Shown here piece by piece: positions 24,541 through 32,450 of a stretch of DNA of 42,021 nucleotides. The notes beneath the pieces are model-generated. The model worked only from the letters and a program-made list of their open reading frames with translations. It was not told the DNA's origin and did not search any database. Where the stretch lies: the NCBI RefSeq assembly GCF_030411995.1, contig NZ_JASNRC010000008.1:271047-313067 (forward strand). Reading direction: 5' to 3'. The DNA comes from Massilia sp. YIM B02769. GTDB lineage: Bacteria > Pseudomonadota > Gammaproteobacteria > Burkholderiales > Burkholderiaceae_D. The first letter of the stretch is position 1. Every line of letters starts with the position of its first letter. A program made the position numbers and the translations under genes.

Positions 24541-24673
24541 GCGCTGGAAACGATACTGCCCCTAGCTCGCCTCAGCGCGTCAAGACGCCCGTGAGGTTTT
24601 TCCTGGCGTTGGACGACTCCCGCGTCACGTGCGAGAACGTATCGGCACCGCTATCAGCCCTTGAAACGCAGAG

Positions 24674-24699
24674 GTATCGGAACAAGCCTGTTCCGATAC
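24674..24699. terminator. Hairpin between convergent S24 and higA genes
   Basis: GTATCGGAACA and TGTTCCGATAC form a perfect 11-bp stem with a 4-base loop. There is no T-run, so it may be a weak or factor-dependent bidirectional terminator. Confidence 0.5.
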
Positions 24700-24708
24700 G
24701 CACCTACA

Positions 24709-25077
24709 TCAAGCCGCAACCTTCGGTGGCCGGATAAGTAACTCCGCCGGAATGCCCAAGCCGTTGTGCAGACGCCAGATCATTGGCAGCGTGAGGGGGC
24801 GCCGGCGGCTCAAGACCTCGTACACCCTGTTCGTGCGTCCGATCATTGGCTCCAAGTCCTTTACGGTGAGCCCCTTACGTTCCATCTCGAATTTGATGGC
24901 TTCGATCGGGTCTGCTGCTTCCATTGGATAGTGCTTTGCTTCGTATGCCTCGACCAATGTAGCCAGGACGTCGAGCCGGTCACCTTCCGACGTGCCAAAC
25001 TCGGCAGACATCAGCGACTCTACTTCGCCAAGTGCAGCGTAATAATCTTCTTCCGTTCGGATTGGTTTAATGTCCAT
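24709..25077 (-). CDS. higA: HigA-type antitoxin
   Basis: About 122 residues, starting MDIKPIRTEEDY at the ATG at 25077. The typical HigA prefix (EEDYYAALGEVESLMSAEFGTSEGDRLDVLATLVEAYEAKHYPM) is followed by an XRE-type helix-turn-helix with GLTVKDLEPMIGRTNRVYEVLSRRRPLTLPMIWRLHNGLGIPAELLI. It binds HigB and represses the operon. The start overlaps the toxin gene by 11 bp, so the two are co-translated. Toxin-first order is normal for higBA. Confidence 0.93.
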   Translation of the reverse strand: MDIKPIRTEEDYYAALGEVESLMSAEFGTSEGDRLDVLATLVEAYEAKHYPMEAADPIEAIKFEMERKGLTVKDLEPMIGRTNRVYEVLSRRRPLTLPMIWRLHNGLGIPAELLIRPPKVAA

Positions 25078-25384
25078 GATGCCCCTCAATCGTTTGTGCG
25101 TCGATGGCGTCGTACTGCTTGTGGGTCCCAACGAATTTTACGAAAACAATCCCATATGGATAGTTGATGGACGTAACTAAGCGGTACTTGTTCCCAGCAA
25201 TATTGAAAACCACCCGCCCTTCCTTGAGAATACTTGCCGTGCCAAAGTCAGCCTTGACGTCAGCAGGGTCCTGCCACTTGGCCTTGAGCACATGACCATG
25301 CCAGGTAAGAAGCGCTTGTTTCGAGTCGGCATATGCCGGTTGGTCATAGAAAGCGCGTAAGGTAGGAAGGGAAAGGAAGCGCAT
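25067..25384 (-). CDS. higB: HigB-type mRNA interferase toxin
   Basis: 105 residues of the HigB/RelE-like fold: TLRAFYDQPAYADSKQALLTWHGHVLKAKWQDPADVKADFGTA at the N-terminus, with the typical core VVFNIAGNKYRLVTSINY and FVKFVGTHKQYDAID. The tail is GHHGH. HigB toxins cut mRNA on the ribosome. It lies beside the integrated-element junction at 25573, and higBA pairs often accompany such islands, but here it is on the chromosomal side. Confidence 0.93.
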   Translation of the reverse strand: MRFLSLPTLRAFYDQPAYADSKQALLTWHGHVLKAKWQDPADVKADFGTASILKEGRVVFNIAGNKYRLVTSINYPYGIVFVKFVGTHKQYDAIDAQTIEGHHGH

Positions 25385-25390
25385 GTCTGC

Positions 25391-25426
25391 ATGGTAGTCC
25401 CATATTGGGACTAACGCAATGCGTTA
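25391..25426 (-). promoter_or_regulatory. higBA promoter with palindromic operator in the spacer
   Basis: Minus strand TTGCGT (25419-25414), 17-bp spacer, TACCAT (25396-25391). A perfect 19-bp palindrome, TAGTCCCATATTGGGACTA (25395-25413), fills the spacer. A second palindrome, TAACGCAATGCGTTA (25412-25426), overlaps the -35 box. These are the likely HigA sites. Confidence 0.7.
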
Positions 25427-25538
25427 CAGGTAACAGTGTTCAATCGGGACAAGTGTACAAATAGGGAACAAAGGATACCTGGAAGGCAGGAACGAAAGCT
25501 TCAGAGCAGGCGAGAAAGTCTGTGAGGCGGTCGAAAAC

Positions 25539-25560
25539 AAAAAAGCCCCTTCAAAGGGGC
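25539..25560 (-). terminator. Intrinsic terminator after the tRNA-Ser 3' end
   Basis: Minus-strand stem GCCCCTT / AAGGGGC then six T. It is 13 bp beyond the CCA end at 25573, so it was probably the terminator of a complete tRNA-Ser gene before element integration. Confidence 0.8.
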
Positions 25561-25572
25561 CTTTGGGTATCT

Positions 25573-25592
25573 TGGCGGAGAGTGGGGGATTC
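25573..25592 (-). other. tRNA-Ser 3'-end fragment (attachment site, left junction)
   Basis: The reverse complement reads GAATCCCCCACTCTCCGCCA, matching the T-stem, acceptor and CCA end of a tRNA-Ser. The anticodon half is absent: bases further to the right do not continue the tRNA. With the terminator beyond it, this marks the original chromosome-side junction. Confidence 0.7.
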
Positions 25593-25743
25593 CCCTGAAA
25601 AACCTCCGAACCCAGTATCCATGCGGATTTCAGCCCGTCCGGCTCTGCTATTGTAGACGGAAATGTATACGTTCAGTTACAGCATCATGAGCATTATGAC
25701 AGGTTATCTGTGCAGGAAGGGATTGTTATTCCCTCCTTTCCCA

Positions 25744-26187
25744 TCAACTTGGACTGCTGACAGCTGCCATGTTTTTGGCATCGTGGTGTTTCCATCGATC
25801 AGCAGCGATATCAGCACCTACGCTAAGATGCTCCATGTGATCATAGTGATCTGAGCCTCTATCTCCCGGTTCGACATATCTGAAGTCGACCTGAGGGTTA
25901 CCATTACCGAAGATTGCCTGCAACACGTTAAGGAGCTCCCCCTCCAAAGGGGAATCATCTTTATCTGTCGAAGCGATAGTCACAGTATGCATGCACGATT
26001 TGTCGTCGTAGTACACATGCAGAACACGCGCGTCGCCTCCTGAGTTCCGATCGATCAGTTCGACCGCTACACGTGCGATGAACTTCTCGTCCTCCGAGGG
26101 GAAGCTGGCTCTACACTCAAGCAAAATTCGATGATCGTTCTTCGAACGGAGGGTGATCCATTCAGAATGGAAACCGCGAGTCGGCAT
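25744..26187 (-). CDS. Hypothetical protein, 147 residues
   Basis: Starts MPTRGFHSEWITL at the ATG at 26187, which is preceded by AAGGAG at seven bases; this strong site outranks an upstream in-frame codon at 26277. The product is soluble and acidic (ASFPSEDEKF, STDKDDSPLEGEL, PGDRGSDHYDHMEH) and has no signal peptide or membrane segment. The fold could be alpha/beta. I do not recognise the family. It may share a transcript with the 45-residue gene 215 bp upstream. It lies at the left end of the integrated island. Confidence 0.75.
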   Translation of the reverse strand: MPTRGFHSEWITLRSKNDHRILLECRASFPSEDEKFIARVAVELIDRNSGGDARVLHVYYDDKSCMHTVTIASTDKDDSPLEGELLNVLQAIFGNGNPQVDFRYVEPGDRGSDHYDHMEHLSVGADIAADRWKHHDAKNMAAVSSPS

Positions 26188-26401
26188 TGCTATCTCCTTG
26201 CAACTTTTTTGGCACGTCAAGATGCGAACCACAAACCAAAGTGCCCCCCGTCCTACCTGCAGTCCGGCTTGGCTCATCTAACACTTAACGCAGCATATTG
26301 CAGCAACGAAAGGGTCCTCGAAAAATGAAATGCCGGTCGACAAGTCCCCAGCGAGCGCCGTCTGGTGGTGCACCGAGCTCGAATGGACGTCACCGCTTAA
26401 T

Positions 26402-26539
26402 TCAGTCAGACGAGTTTTCCTGAATCTTCAAGACGTAATCCAGAGCCGCCTCTTCATTATCCTCCTCATTATCATAGCCAAACATGTCTTGGAGAGTTGG
26501 AAGTTCATCGTCGTCAATCGAGTCATCACGCTCGGACAT
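26402..26539 (-). CDS. Small, very acidic protein (45 residues)
   Basis: Short gene starting MSERDDSIDDDELPTLQ and ending YVLKIQENSSD. The ATG at 26539 has a near-perfect AAGGGGG five bases upstream. About 18 of 45 residues are Asp or Glu and only two are Lys or Arg, so it is strongly negative. Such small acidic proteins can be DNA mimics or antitoxin-like partners, but nothing specific is recognised. It lies between the IS3 remnant and the 147-residue gene on the same strand. Confidence 0.6.
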   Translation of the reverse strand: MSERDDSIDDDELPTLQDMFGYDNEEDNEEAALDYVLKIQENSSD

Positions 26540-26695
26540 AGTTCCCCCTTGAGGTGTGGTTGATCGAGAAGACATGCTATCACTCTATCCTTGCCCACAC
26601 CACATACTTTCAACGGGTGATGTCTTCTTGATAACGTAGCCATCGAGTGACACTGTGCGCATAGTCAGCGGAGCTGCCAGCGAGTCGAGCTCACC

Positions 26696-27060
26696 GCCTG
26701 AAGCAGGTGTTGTAAGCGCGCCAGCCCGAGCGGAACGACGACACTGGTCCATCACAGCGATTGCGGCGGACAATGCGTCACTATCCGCTACACCGAACAA
26801 CTGGTCGAACCGCGTTGTGCCGCCTGTGAAGTAAGGGGGACAGCTACGACAATGACTAGCCGAGACCATCCAAGACCGTTAATGGGCTCTACAAGGTTGA
26901 GTTGATCAACCGTCGTGCTTCTTGGAAGACACGCGCCCTTAAACTAGCGAGGCTGGAAACGGTGGCCTGATTCAACCATAACGCCTACTCGAATCGTGCG
27001 GCCATATACCACGAATTAAGTGGCGTCCACGGAACCCGAGGCGGCTCAGCTTGCTGCTCA
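26696..27060 (+). pseudogene. Decayed IS3-family transposase (OrfB C-terminal part)
   Basis: Across three frames the plus strand reads ARQPERNDD, LVHHSDCGGQCVTIRYTEQL, then DN-x-LAETI, NGLYKVELINRRASWKTRAL and FNH with RLLESCGHIP. These align with the conserved C-terminal DDE region of IS3 OrfB transposases (LVHHSDRGSQYVSIRYTERL, NGLYKAELIHRR, WFNHHRLLE). At least two in-frame stops and three frameshifts break it. No OrfA or terminal repeats remain. It marks past mobile-element traffic in the island. Confidence 0.85.
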
Positions 27061-27130
27061 GCCCACGTCACTTCCGCAGCGTAAGTTTTTCATCCAGCGA
27101 TACTTTTGGCCCGAGTAGCCAAACGCATAT

Positions 27131-27733
27131 TCACTGCCCGTCGTCCCAACTATTTAGGAATTCAGCCAACACGTCGCCGTGGCAAGCATCAGGCTTGCAG
27201 AAACAGCCCAATCTCTTTCCAGCAAGTTTATACACTTCGGTTTTCTTTTTGTTTGGGAATTTATCGAACTCGAAGTCATACTTGAACTTCCTGATCACTT
27301 CGTCACGACTCTCCCCACCGGTGAACATGGAGTAAGGATTTCCCCAATAAGATCCTCTGCCGATGTACTCATAACTCAAAGTGCTTCTTTGCGATGCAAA
27401 GTGCGTTTCCTTCTTTATGTTAACAACGCGAGTAATCCTTATCTGAATTTCACGGATTGGGATGCCCCCATCTTTCAGCAGTTCAACTTCCTTCCGAAAA
27501 ACCTCTCCATCATCAAAGACGATGGCATGCGTGATAGAAAAAGAAGACCAATCCGCAGCCTGGATTAAGGTGGCATCTGAACGGCTGAGAAAGAATTCTT
27601 GGATAAGGCTCTTATTGTCATGAGGAAATACAACGGAGAAGTTCTTAATCCTACTAAGAATCTTCTCTATCTTTCTGTTGAACTTGCTTTGACTTGCAAA
27701 CTCGACTGGGTAAAGAATAAGAACAGTAGGCAT
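27131..27733 (-). CDS. DUF4326-containing protein with an extra N-terminal domain
   Basis: 200 residues, starting MPTVLILYPVEFAS at the ATG at 27733, two bases after the DUF488 gene ends. Residues 120-195 are a DUF4326 domain: YIGRGSYWGNPYS, the middle helix SRDEVIRKFKYDFE and the cysteine motif LGCFCKPDACHGDVLAEFL (C177, C179, C184, H185). Residues 1-105 are an additional alpha/beta domain I do not recognise (ending DDGEVFRKEVELLKDGGIPI). DUF4326 has no established biochemistry that I can state. Its C-terminal motif resembles that of the partner DUF488 protein. Confidence 0.85.
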   Translation of the reverse strand: MPTVLILYPVEFASQSKFNRKIEKILSRIKNFSVVFPHDNKSLIQEFFLSRSDATLIQAADWSSFSITHAIVFDDGEVFRKEVELLKDGGIPIREIQIRITRVVNIKKETHFASQRSTLSYEYIGRGSYWGNPYSMFTGGESRDEVIRKFKYDFEFDKFPNKKKTEVYKLAGKRLGCFCKPDACHGDVLAEFLNSWDDGQ

Positions 27734-27735
27734 TC

Positions 27736-28176
27736 TCAAAAAAGATGATTCACAGTCAAGTTCAGATCTGAGTTCTTGTTGAGGTATTCGACTACCAGTC
27801 TGCGGTGACACATATGAGGCTCGTGCTCACTGCAAAGTAAGCAGCCTTGGTCTAACAATTGTGGCCGCACGCTTCTCTCAATATTCCTTCGAGCCATCAA
27901 ATTTAGAAACTTGTCTTCGTAGGCTGTCCACGTAATTTTGCCATCTTTATACGGTTCCAGAATGTCCTTTGTTGGTGCTAAGTCGGGCACGTGGACATAT
28001 TCTGCATCACAAATTTCACGCAAAAAATATTTGAGGTCGTCTTTCTTAGCGAAGCCCGCTAACTGAGAGACGTTATTTAGTCTCACATCAACGAGAGTGC
28101 GAACATTTGACTTCTTAAGCAAGGTGAAAAACGATTGCGCGCTCTTCTTTGTGAAACCTATCGTGTAGACGTTCAA
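27736..28176 (-). CDS. DUF488 family protein
   Basis: 146 residues. The start is a TTG at 28176, supported by AAGGGG seven bases upstream. DUF488 features are the N-terminal MNVYTIGFTKKSAQSFFTLL, the VDVRLNN segment, and the cysteine/histidine motif LLCSEHEPHMCHRRLVVEYL (C115, C123, H124). DUF488 proteins occur in many genomes; their role is not settled, though association with nucleic acid and defence genes is common. The upstream strand holds the dual-OB gene divergently. Confidence 0.88.
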   Translation of the reverse strand: MNVYTIGFTKKSAQSFFTLLKKSNVRTLVDVRLNNVSQLAGFAKKDDLKYFLREICDAEYVHVPDLAPTKDILEPYKDGKITWTAYEDKFLNLMARRNIERSVRPQLLDQGCLLCSEHEPHMCHRRLVVEYLNKNSDLNLTVNHLF

Positions 28177-28394
28177 GTGTATCCCCTTGTGGCCGAAATT
28201 TAACTTTCATTGATTTCCTCCGGCAATGATCGTTTGGAGGGCAGCAGCATTCTATTTATGCACTTTAACTCAAGTAGACAGAAGCAGCATGAGGTGCTCT
28301 CACAGTTGTTGCAAAAGTTCTATTTCCGTGCTGAAATAGACTGGTTAGCTCGTGTATTCACACGGTAAGTTTTCTAACACTTCTGCTGTATATC

Positions 28395-29108
28395 ATGTAC
28401 ACAAAAACTATTATCTGTTTAGCCAACTCTAGGAAGCCCCCTTCTGGGCGTTGCATTGCAGGGAAAGAATTTATTAACGGCCAAATCGGCGGTTGGGTAC
28501 GTCCGATCAGTACTCGTTCTGGACATGAGGTTTCCGAAGAAGAGCGCCGCTACCACAACGGAACCAAGGCACAGTTGCTCGACATTGTCGCGATTCCACT
28601 CCTCCGCCCCGATATTCAAGGTCATCAGGTGGAAAACCACGTCCTGAACGACCACCAATATTGGGTTAAACAAGGCGTTGCAACTTGGCAACAAGTCCTC
28701 GCCGCTGTTGAGGCGCCCGCCCCCGCCTTTTGGGGAAGTTCCCAAAGCACCTATCACGGGCTGCGTGACAAAGTGGCTGAGGCAGATGTTGCCAACATCG
28801 GGCGTTCGCTGCAACTAGTCGCTGTGAACGACTTGACAGTACAGGTTCAGGCCGAAGCCGGCTTTGAGAACAATCCTTCACGGCGCCGAGTCCGGGCTCG
28901 TTTTACTGTTCTTGGCACCCAGTACCTGCTGTCTGTCACCGACCCAGTGATGGAAGAGCACTACCTTGCGCAACAGGATGACATATACGCTGTCGGCAAT
29001 GCTGTTCTGTGCATTAGCCTCGTCGAAGTATTTCACAATTTTGCATTTCGGGTTATCGCGTCGATCATTACGCCAGAAGTGTGTGACGCTGCAGCAGCGC
29101 GTCCGTAA
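28395..29108 (+). CDS. Putative dual OB-fold protein
   Basis: 237 residues. It begins MYTKTIICLANSRKPPSGRCIAGKEFINGQIGGWVRPIS, which resembles proteins I remember as dual-OB domain (DuOB) proteins, found next to DUF488-type genes in conflict systems. The interior shows two beta-rich halves (LLDIVAIPLLRP, VRARFTVLGTQYLLSVTDPVMEE). OB folds commonly bind nucleic acids, so a sensor or binding role is inferred. It is divergent from the DUF488/DUF4326 pair across 218 bp. It has no clear Shine-Dalgarno. Similarity is from memory only. Confidence 0.65.
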   Translation: MYTKTIICLANSRKPPSGRCIAGKEFINGQIGGWVRPISTRSGHEVSEEERRYHNGTKAQLLDIVAIPLLRPDIQGHQVENHVLNDHQYWVKQGVATWQQVLAAVEAPAPAFWGSSQSTYHGLRDKVAEADVANIGRSLQLVAVNDLTVQVQAEAGFENNPSRRRVRARFTVLGTQYLLSVTDPVMEEHYLAQQDDIYAVGNAVLCISLVEVFHNFAFRVIASIITPEVCDAAAARP

Positions 29109-29147
29109 AAACTGGAGCTTTACCTGAGTTTGCACAAGCGCAAGTGA

Positions 29148-29183
29148 GAGGGGCGTAAGCATTACTGCGCTCCTCTATTTCTT
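29148..29183 (+). terminator. Terminator-like hairpin after dual-OB gene
   Basis: AGAGGGGCG and CGCTCCTCT form a 9-bp stem with one G-U pair and a 12-base loop, followed by ATTTCTT. It lies 40 bp after the stop codon. Confidence 0.45.
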
Positions 29184-29363
29184 CGAAAAACGTCTAAAAC
29201 AGTATTCGTGCGATTTCTAACCCGGTCAACTCTGCGCTTATAGAACGAAATACATACGTTCTAAAAAAGCATTGTTAACATTATTTAATGGCGATATAGC
29301 GAGCAAAGCCACGACCTTTACACTTTGCGCTTACTCCGCATCTACACTGAAATTTCGCCAGGC

Positions 29364-30521
29364 TCAGGTTTCGCCAACCTCAGTCTTCCGCAACTCACTG
29401 AACAACGCGTTAACTTGTCGGCGTACCGTATCGGTGATCTGTTGCCGCACGCCCGCAATCGTCTTAGCACTCGCGTTTCCACCGCTGATCGTTACCCTGT
29501 CGACAGAGTACATGAACGGAGCGTACATGATTCGTTCAGCAGTCTTGATACGGTCGAAGTTATAAATTACGGTGCACGTTCCAGTGTTTGGTCCGAGTTG
29601 GAAAGAATACTCAACCATGAGTTTAGTAATGAAGAAGTACTCGTAGTGTTCCTTACTCGCGAACAGAGCAATATCGTTCAGTTTGTCTCCGTCGATCTTG
29701 AGATTACGAACAGCCCCTTCCATCCACTTTATTTCTGGAGCATCTGGTAGTGATTCAAGTCGCTCATTTCGTCTGATAGTAACGTCAACGATGGTGCCTG
29801 GTTCCTTGTTACCGCCAAAGTGCGCCGCGATTTTTAAAAAGAATAGAATACGGCTTTTGTTTTCAAATGAGCCAAACAGTATCTTTAATGGTTCACTATC
29901 CCTACTAACCCCGCTCTGCTTGAACGTTGAAGTCACAGTCTTCAGAATCTGATCATTGATTTTCTGCGTCTCTCTTGACGAGACTTGCGACAGCACCTCT
30001 AACCGCAAATCCCTTCCTTGCTGCTTTATGACAATCTTCCCAGTAAAGTTCAGATCACGCCCCAGTAGGTCCTGACTATAGTCGCGCCTGTTAATCTTAT
30101 ACTCGATAGATGCAGAATGTGTGCCGTCAAAAGCCAATGTGGGGTTAGACGTAAACCTCACCCCGTGGATTTTATCGAGATCAACAAGGTCCACTAGGCG
30201 ACCGCTGATAGTACGAATACACGATTGCCAATCGACGTCCGCGTTGACTAGCTTGATCTCCTGGGGTTGTTCCTTCGGCTTCGTTTCCCGCGAGATTGAG
30301 GTTTCAAGCAGCGCAACGAATTCGTCAGGACGCAATATGGAAGACGCGAGAATCGGGATCGTGTGTTCCTTATAATTATTTGCGCAGAACACGCCCTTCG
30401 CCCGTAAAGTCGATGCTACTTCTCCGTATGATATATGATCACTCCCGAGTAAAATTCGGAGTTGTTCACCGTGCGGTAGCCAGTTATCGGCTTCGATCTT
30501 CTTTTGGAGACTGTCAGTCAT
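29364..30521 (-). CDS. GapS4b-like protein (putative anti-phage system component)
   Basis: 385 residues, starting MTDSLQKKIEADNWLPHGEQLRILLGSDHISYGEVASTLRAKGVFC. That start, and the following TIPILASSILRPDEFVALLE, resemble what I recall of proteins labelled GapS4b. The rest is alpha/beta with no catalytic motif that I recognise (DLVDLDKIHGVRF, EIKWMEGAVRNLKIDGD). The start overlaps the upstream gene stop by eight bases (ATGACTGA), so the two are coupled. The GAPS4 assignment rests on memory, not a search. A novel system is possible. Confidence 0.55.
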   Translation of the reverse strand: MTDSLQKKIEADNWLPHGEQLRILLGSDHISYGEVASTLRAKGVFCANNYKEHTIPILASSILRPDEFVALLETSISRETKPKEQPQEIKLVNADVDWQSCIRTISGRLVDLVDLDKIHGVRFTSNPTLAFDGTHSASIEYKINRRDYSQDLLGRDLNFTGKIVIKQQGRDLRLEVLSQVSSRETQKINDQILKTVTSTFKQSGVSRDSEPLKILFGSFENKSRILFFLKIAAHFGGNKEPGTIVDVTIRRNERLESLPDAPEIKWMEGAVRNLKIDGDKLNDIALFASKEHYEYFFITKLMVEYSFQLGPNTGTCTVIYNFDRIKTAERIMYAPFMYSVDRVTISGGNASAKTIAGVRQQITDTVRRQVNALFSELRKTEVGET

Positions 30522-31452
30522 AGTCAAGGGAGTCCAGGTTGGATGGGACGAAGCAGAATGGTACGAATTTCTTCTTACGAGCGACAAATGGCAGTTCCGC
30601 ACTTTGTGCTTCATTCCTATGCTGCGCTAGATTAAAGTCCGGAAAACCAATTCGAACCTCCCGAGTCCATGCACCTGCGATGCCAAGGGCCAACGAGAGC
30701 ACGCGGCGGTATGCGTCACGATCGAATGACTGGTTGACGTAGACGAACAACGTTTCCTCCCCATCCAAAACGACCTTCATTGGGATTACATCCGCGACGA
30801 CCATTTCTAGTGGAAGGACATTCCCGTGGCGCTCGTCCAGCCTGTTCACGAGGTTTCCCGTTTCCGGGTAAAGAAAATCGTAGTGTCCACTAGATGTTTT
30901 CTTCACATGGTCGGTGATTTTTTTGAAAAATTCAATTCGCGCTCCGTCAACAAAGTACACATTCTTTGTGCACGTTTCATCGAGTCGGACGTTTTTGACA
31001 ACCGAAAGAATGTCTCGGTCTACTGACTTCATATCGGTGCTAGTCCAGATCAACAGGCCAGAATGTTCCTTGTATCGCCTTCCGTCGAAACTCGACAACA
31101 ACTCCAACAATGATTGGTCGTACTGAGCACATGCGATGATGTCGTTAGCTTGTTCCAAATGTGCTTTGAACTGGGATTTCAGTTCAGTATCTCGCTCCGC
31201 ATAACCATCCAAGTTGTTCTTGATAGATATGTGAACAATATCCGTCCGGTCGTCATAAAATGGGTTATTATAAATATAGACACGATCGTCCCCATGGCTG
31301 CCTTTTTGCTTATCGGTAGGAGTACGATGTGCACCGTTGCTACACTTGATACTGACGGACCTGAGGCTTGAACTCCATCCGATCATCTCCAAAAAACTCA
31401 GCCCGAGCCTTTCACCGTACTCACCCGAACTTTTAGAGTTTTCGCCGCTCAT
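30514..31452 (-). CDS. GapS4a-like protein (putative PD-(D/E)xK-type nuclease)
   Basis: 312 residues, starting MSGENSKSSGEYGERLGLSFLEMIGW. The layout helix with Glu, then NPFYDDRTDIVHISIKNN, has the look of a restriction-endonuclease-like fold (Asp then x-x-K). I recall similar N-termini in GapS4a of the GMT-encoded anti-phage systems. The start overlaps the stop of the NA37-like gene by four bases (ATGA), and its stop overlaps the next gene by eight. The third catalytic residue is not certain. Confidence 0.6.
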   Translation of the reverse strand: MSGENSKSSGEYGERLGLSFLEMIGWSSSLRSVSIKCSNGAHRTPTDKQKGSHGDDRVYIYNNPFYDDRTDIVHISIKNNLDGYAERDTELKSQFKAHLEQANDIIACAQYDQSLLELLSSFDGRRYKEHSGLLIWTSTDMKSVDRDILSVVKNVRLDETCTKNVYFVDGARIEFFKKITDHVKKTSSGHYDFLYPETGNLVNRLDERHGNVLPLEMVVADVIPMKVVLDGEETLFVYVNQSFDRDAYRRVLSLALGIAGAWTREVRIGFPDFNLAQHRNEAQSAELPFVARKKKFVPFCFVPSNLDSLDYD

Positions 31453-32450
31453 TTCGCCCCTTCCATTTCAATAGTAATTGTTACAAAGCGCCGATCACTG
31501 GAAAATGCGCTTTTTATTGCCTTCGCAGAAGTTTGGGCCGAAAGCAGTAATTCTATGCCCTTTGCAATTGGGACGCGCTTAAACACATTAGCGGCTGCCC
31601 GGTATGTTGTTTTCTGCTCAAGCACATGATTAGGCTCTAACTCCAGTCCCGTAGCTGTATCCACCATATGGCGTAGTTTCGCTGCCTTCTCAGGACCAAC
31701 AAATGATTCGCCTGCATCGAGAAGCCCTTGGATTGTTGGAGCATCGTCGGCGAGCACGCGGTTGATCTCTTGCTGATAGCTTGCAACCGCTTGTGGCTCC
31801 CCAATCTCGCGCACCGTTTCCTTGACCAGTCTGGCGACATACGATGCTGCTGACTTCTTTGTAGGTAACTTTTGTACTTTTAGGAATTCATCTAGCCAAT
31901 AAGAAGTCGAAGACCCTTTTTCAAAAGCGTAAAGGAAATCATGGCCCTTAGGGATTATCGCGGCCTTTTGGAGATTGCGTGGATCAATTCCTAGACTTCC
32001 TCGTACTAGAAGCGCGCCATTTTCTTCGTAAACGGAAAGGAAATCTTCCTTCGTTTCCGTCTTAAAGATGCCCAACGCATCAACCTCTTTTTCTTCGATT
32101 AAAACCCCAGAAAACAAGACAATAAAAAGATCGCCGCTTGGCACGCTAGGGTGGGTAGATTTGCTGTATAGATGCTTGGCTATTTTTTCAGAAGTAACGT
32201 TGAAGCCTTCATCATTATCGAAAATTGATTCGGCGAAAACTTTAATTTCGTTAAGATTGGTGTCCGATTCGTGAAAGAATCGAAAAATTTCTGAATTCCT
32301 AATGCCGCCTAAATAGTTTCTTAAGATAATAGATCCGACGTTCTCATCTAGCTCCGTCGCCTCTTTCGAAATCAGGATTCCCTCGTCACGTAACTTGTTA
32401 CCAACGGAATGGGTTATAAAGCGACGAATTTTTGCTTGTGATATGTTCAT
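31449..32450 (-). CDS. NdpA/NA37-like nucleoid-associated protein
   Basis: 333 residues, starting MNISQAKIRRFITHSVGNKLRDEGI. The gross outline follows the NA37/YejK family: N-terminal helices with FRFFHESDTNLNEIKVFAESIF, a beta core SGDLFIVLFSGVLIEEKEVDALGIFKTETKEDFL, and a helical region SYWLDEFLKVQKLPTKKSAASYVARL. Such proteins bind DNA or the nucleoid in known cases. It is the first gene of the operon with AGGT upstream of the ATG. Its position ahead of a nuclease-like gene is typical of defence operons. Confidence 0.55.
   Translation of the reverse strand: MNISQAKIRRFITHSVGNKLRDEGILISKEATELDENVGSIILRNYLGGIRNSEIFRFFHESDTNLNEIKVFAESIFDNDEGFNVTSEKIAKHLYSKSTHPSVPSGDLFIVLFSGVLIEEKEVDALGIFKTETKEDFLSVYEENGALLVRGSLGIDPRNLQKAAIIPKGHDFLYAFEKGSSTSYWLDEFLKVQKLPTKKSAASYVARLVKETVREIGEPQAVASYQQEINRVLADDAPTIQGLLDAGESFVGPEKAAKLRHMVDTATGLELEPNHVLEQKTTYRAAANVFKRVPIAKGIELLLSAQTSAKAIKSAFSSDRRFVTITIEMEGAK

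Noticed and set aside
24545..24558. TGGAAACGATACTG after the S24 gene resembles the LacI-type operators (12 of 14).
   Set aside because: It follows a stop codon in a convergent region without a promoter, so it is probably chance.
25573..25660. A complete tRNA gene at the left junction.
   Set aside because: Only the 3' acceptor/T-stem end matches; no anticodon stem or D arm continues to the right.
26585..26869. 94-residue open frame on the minus strand.
   Set aside because: It is antisense to the decayed IS3 transposase, and its start codon lies within that remnant; no ribosome-binding site.
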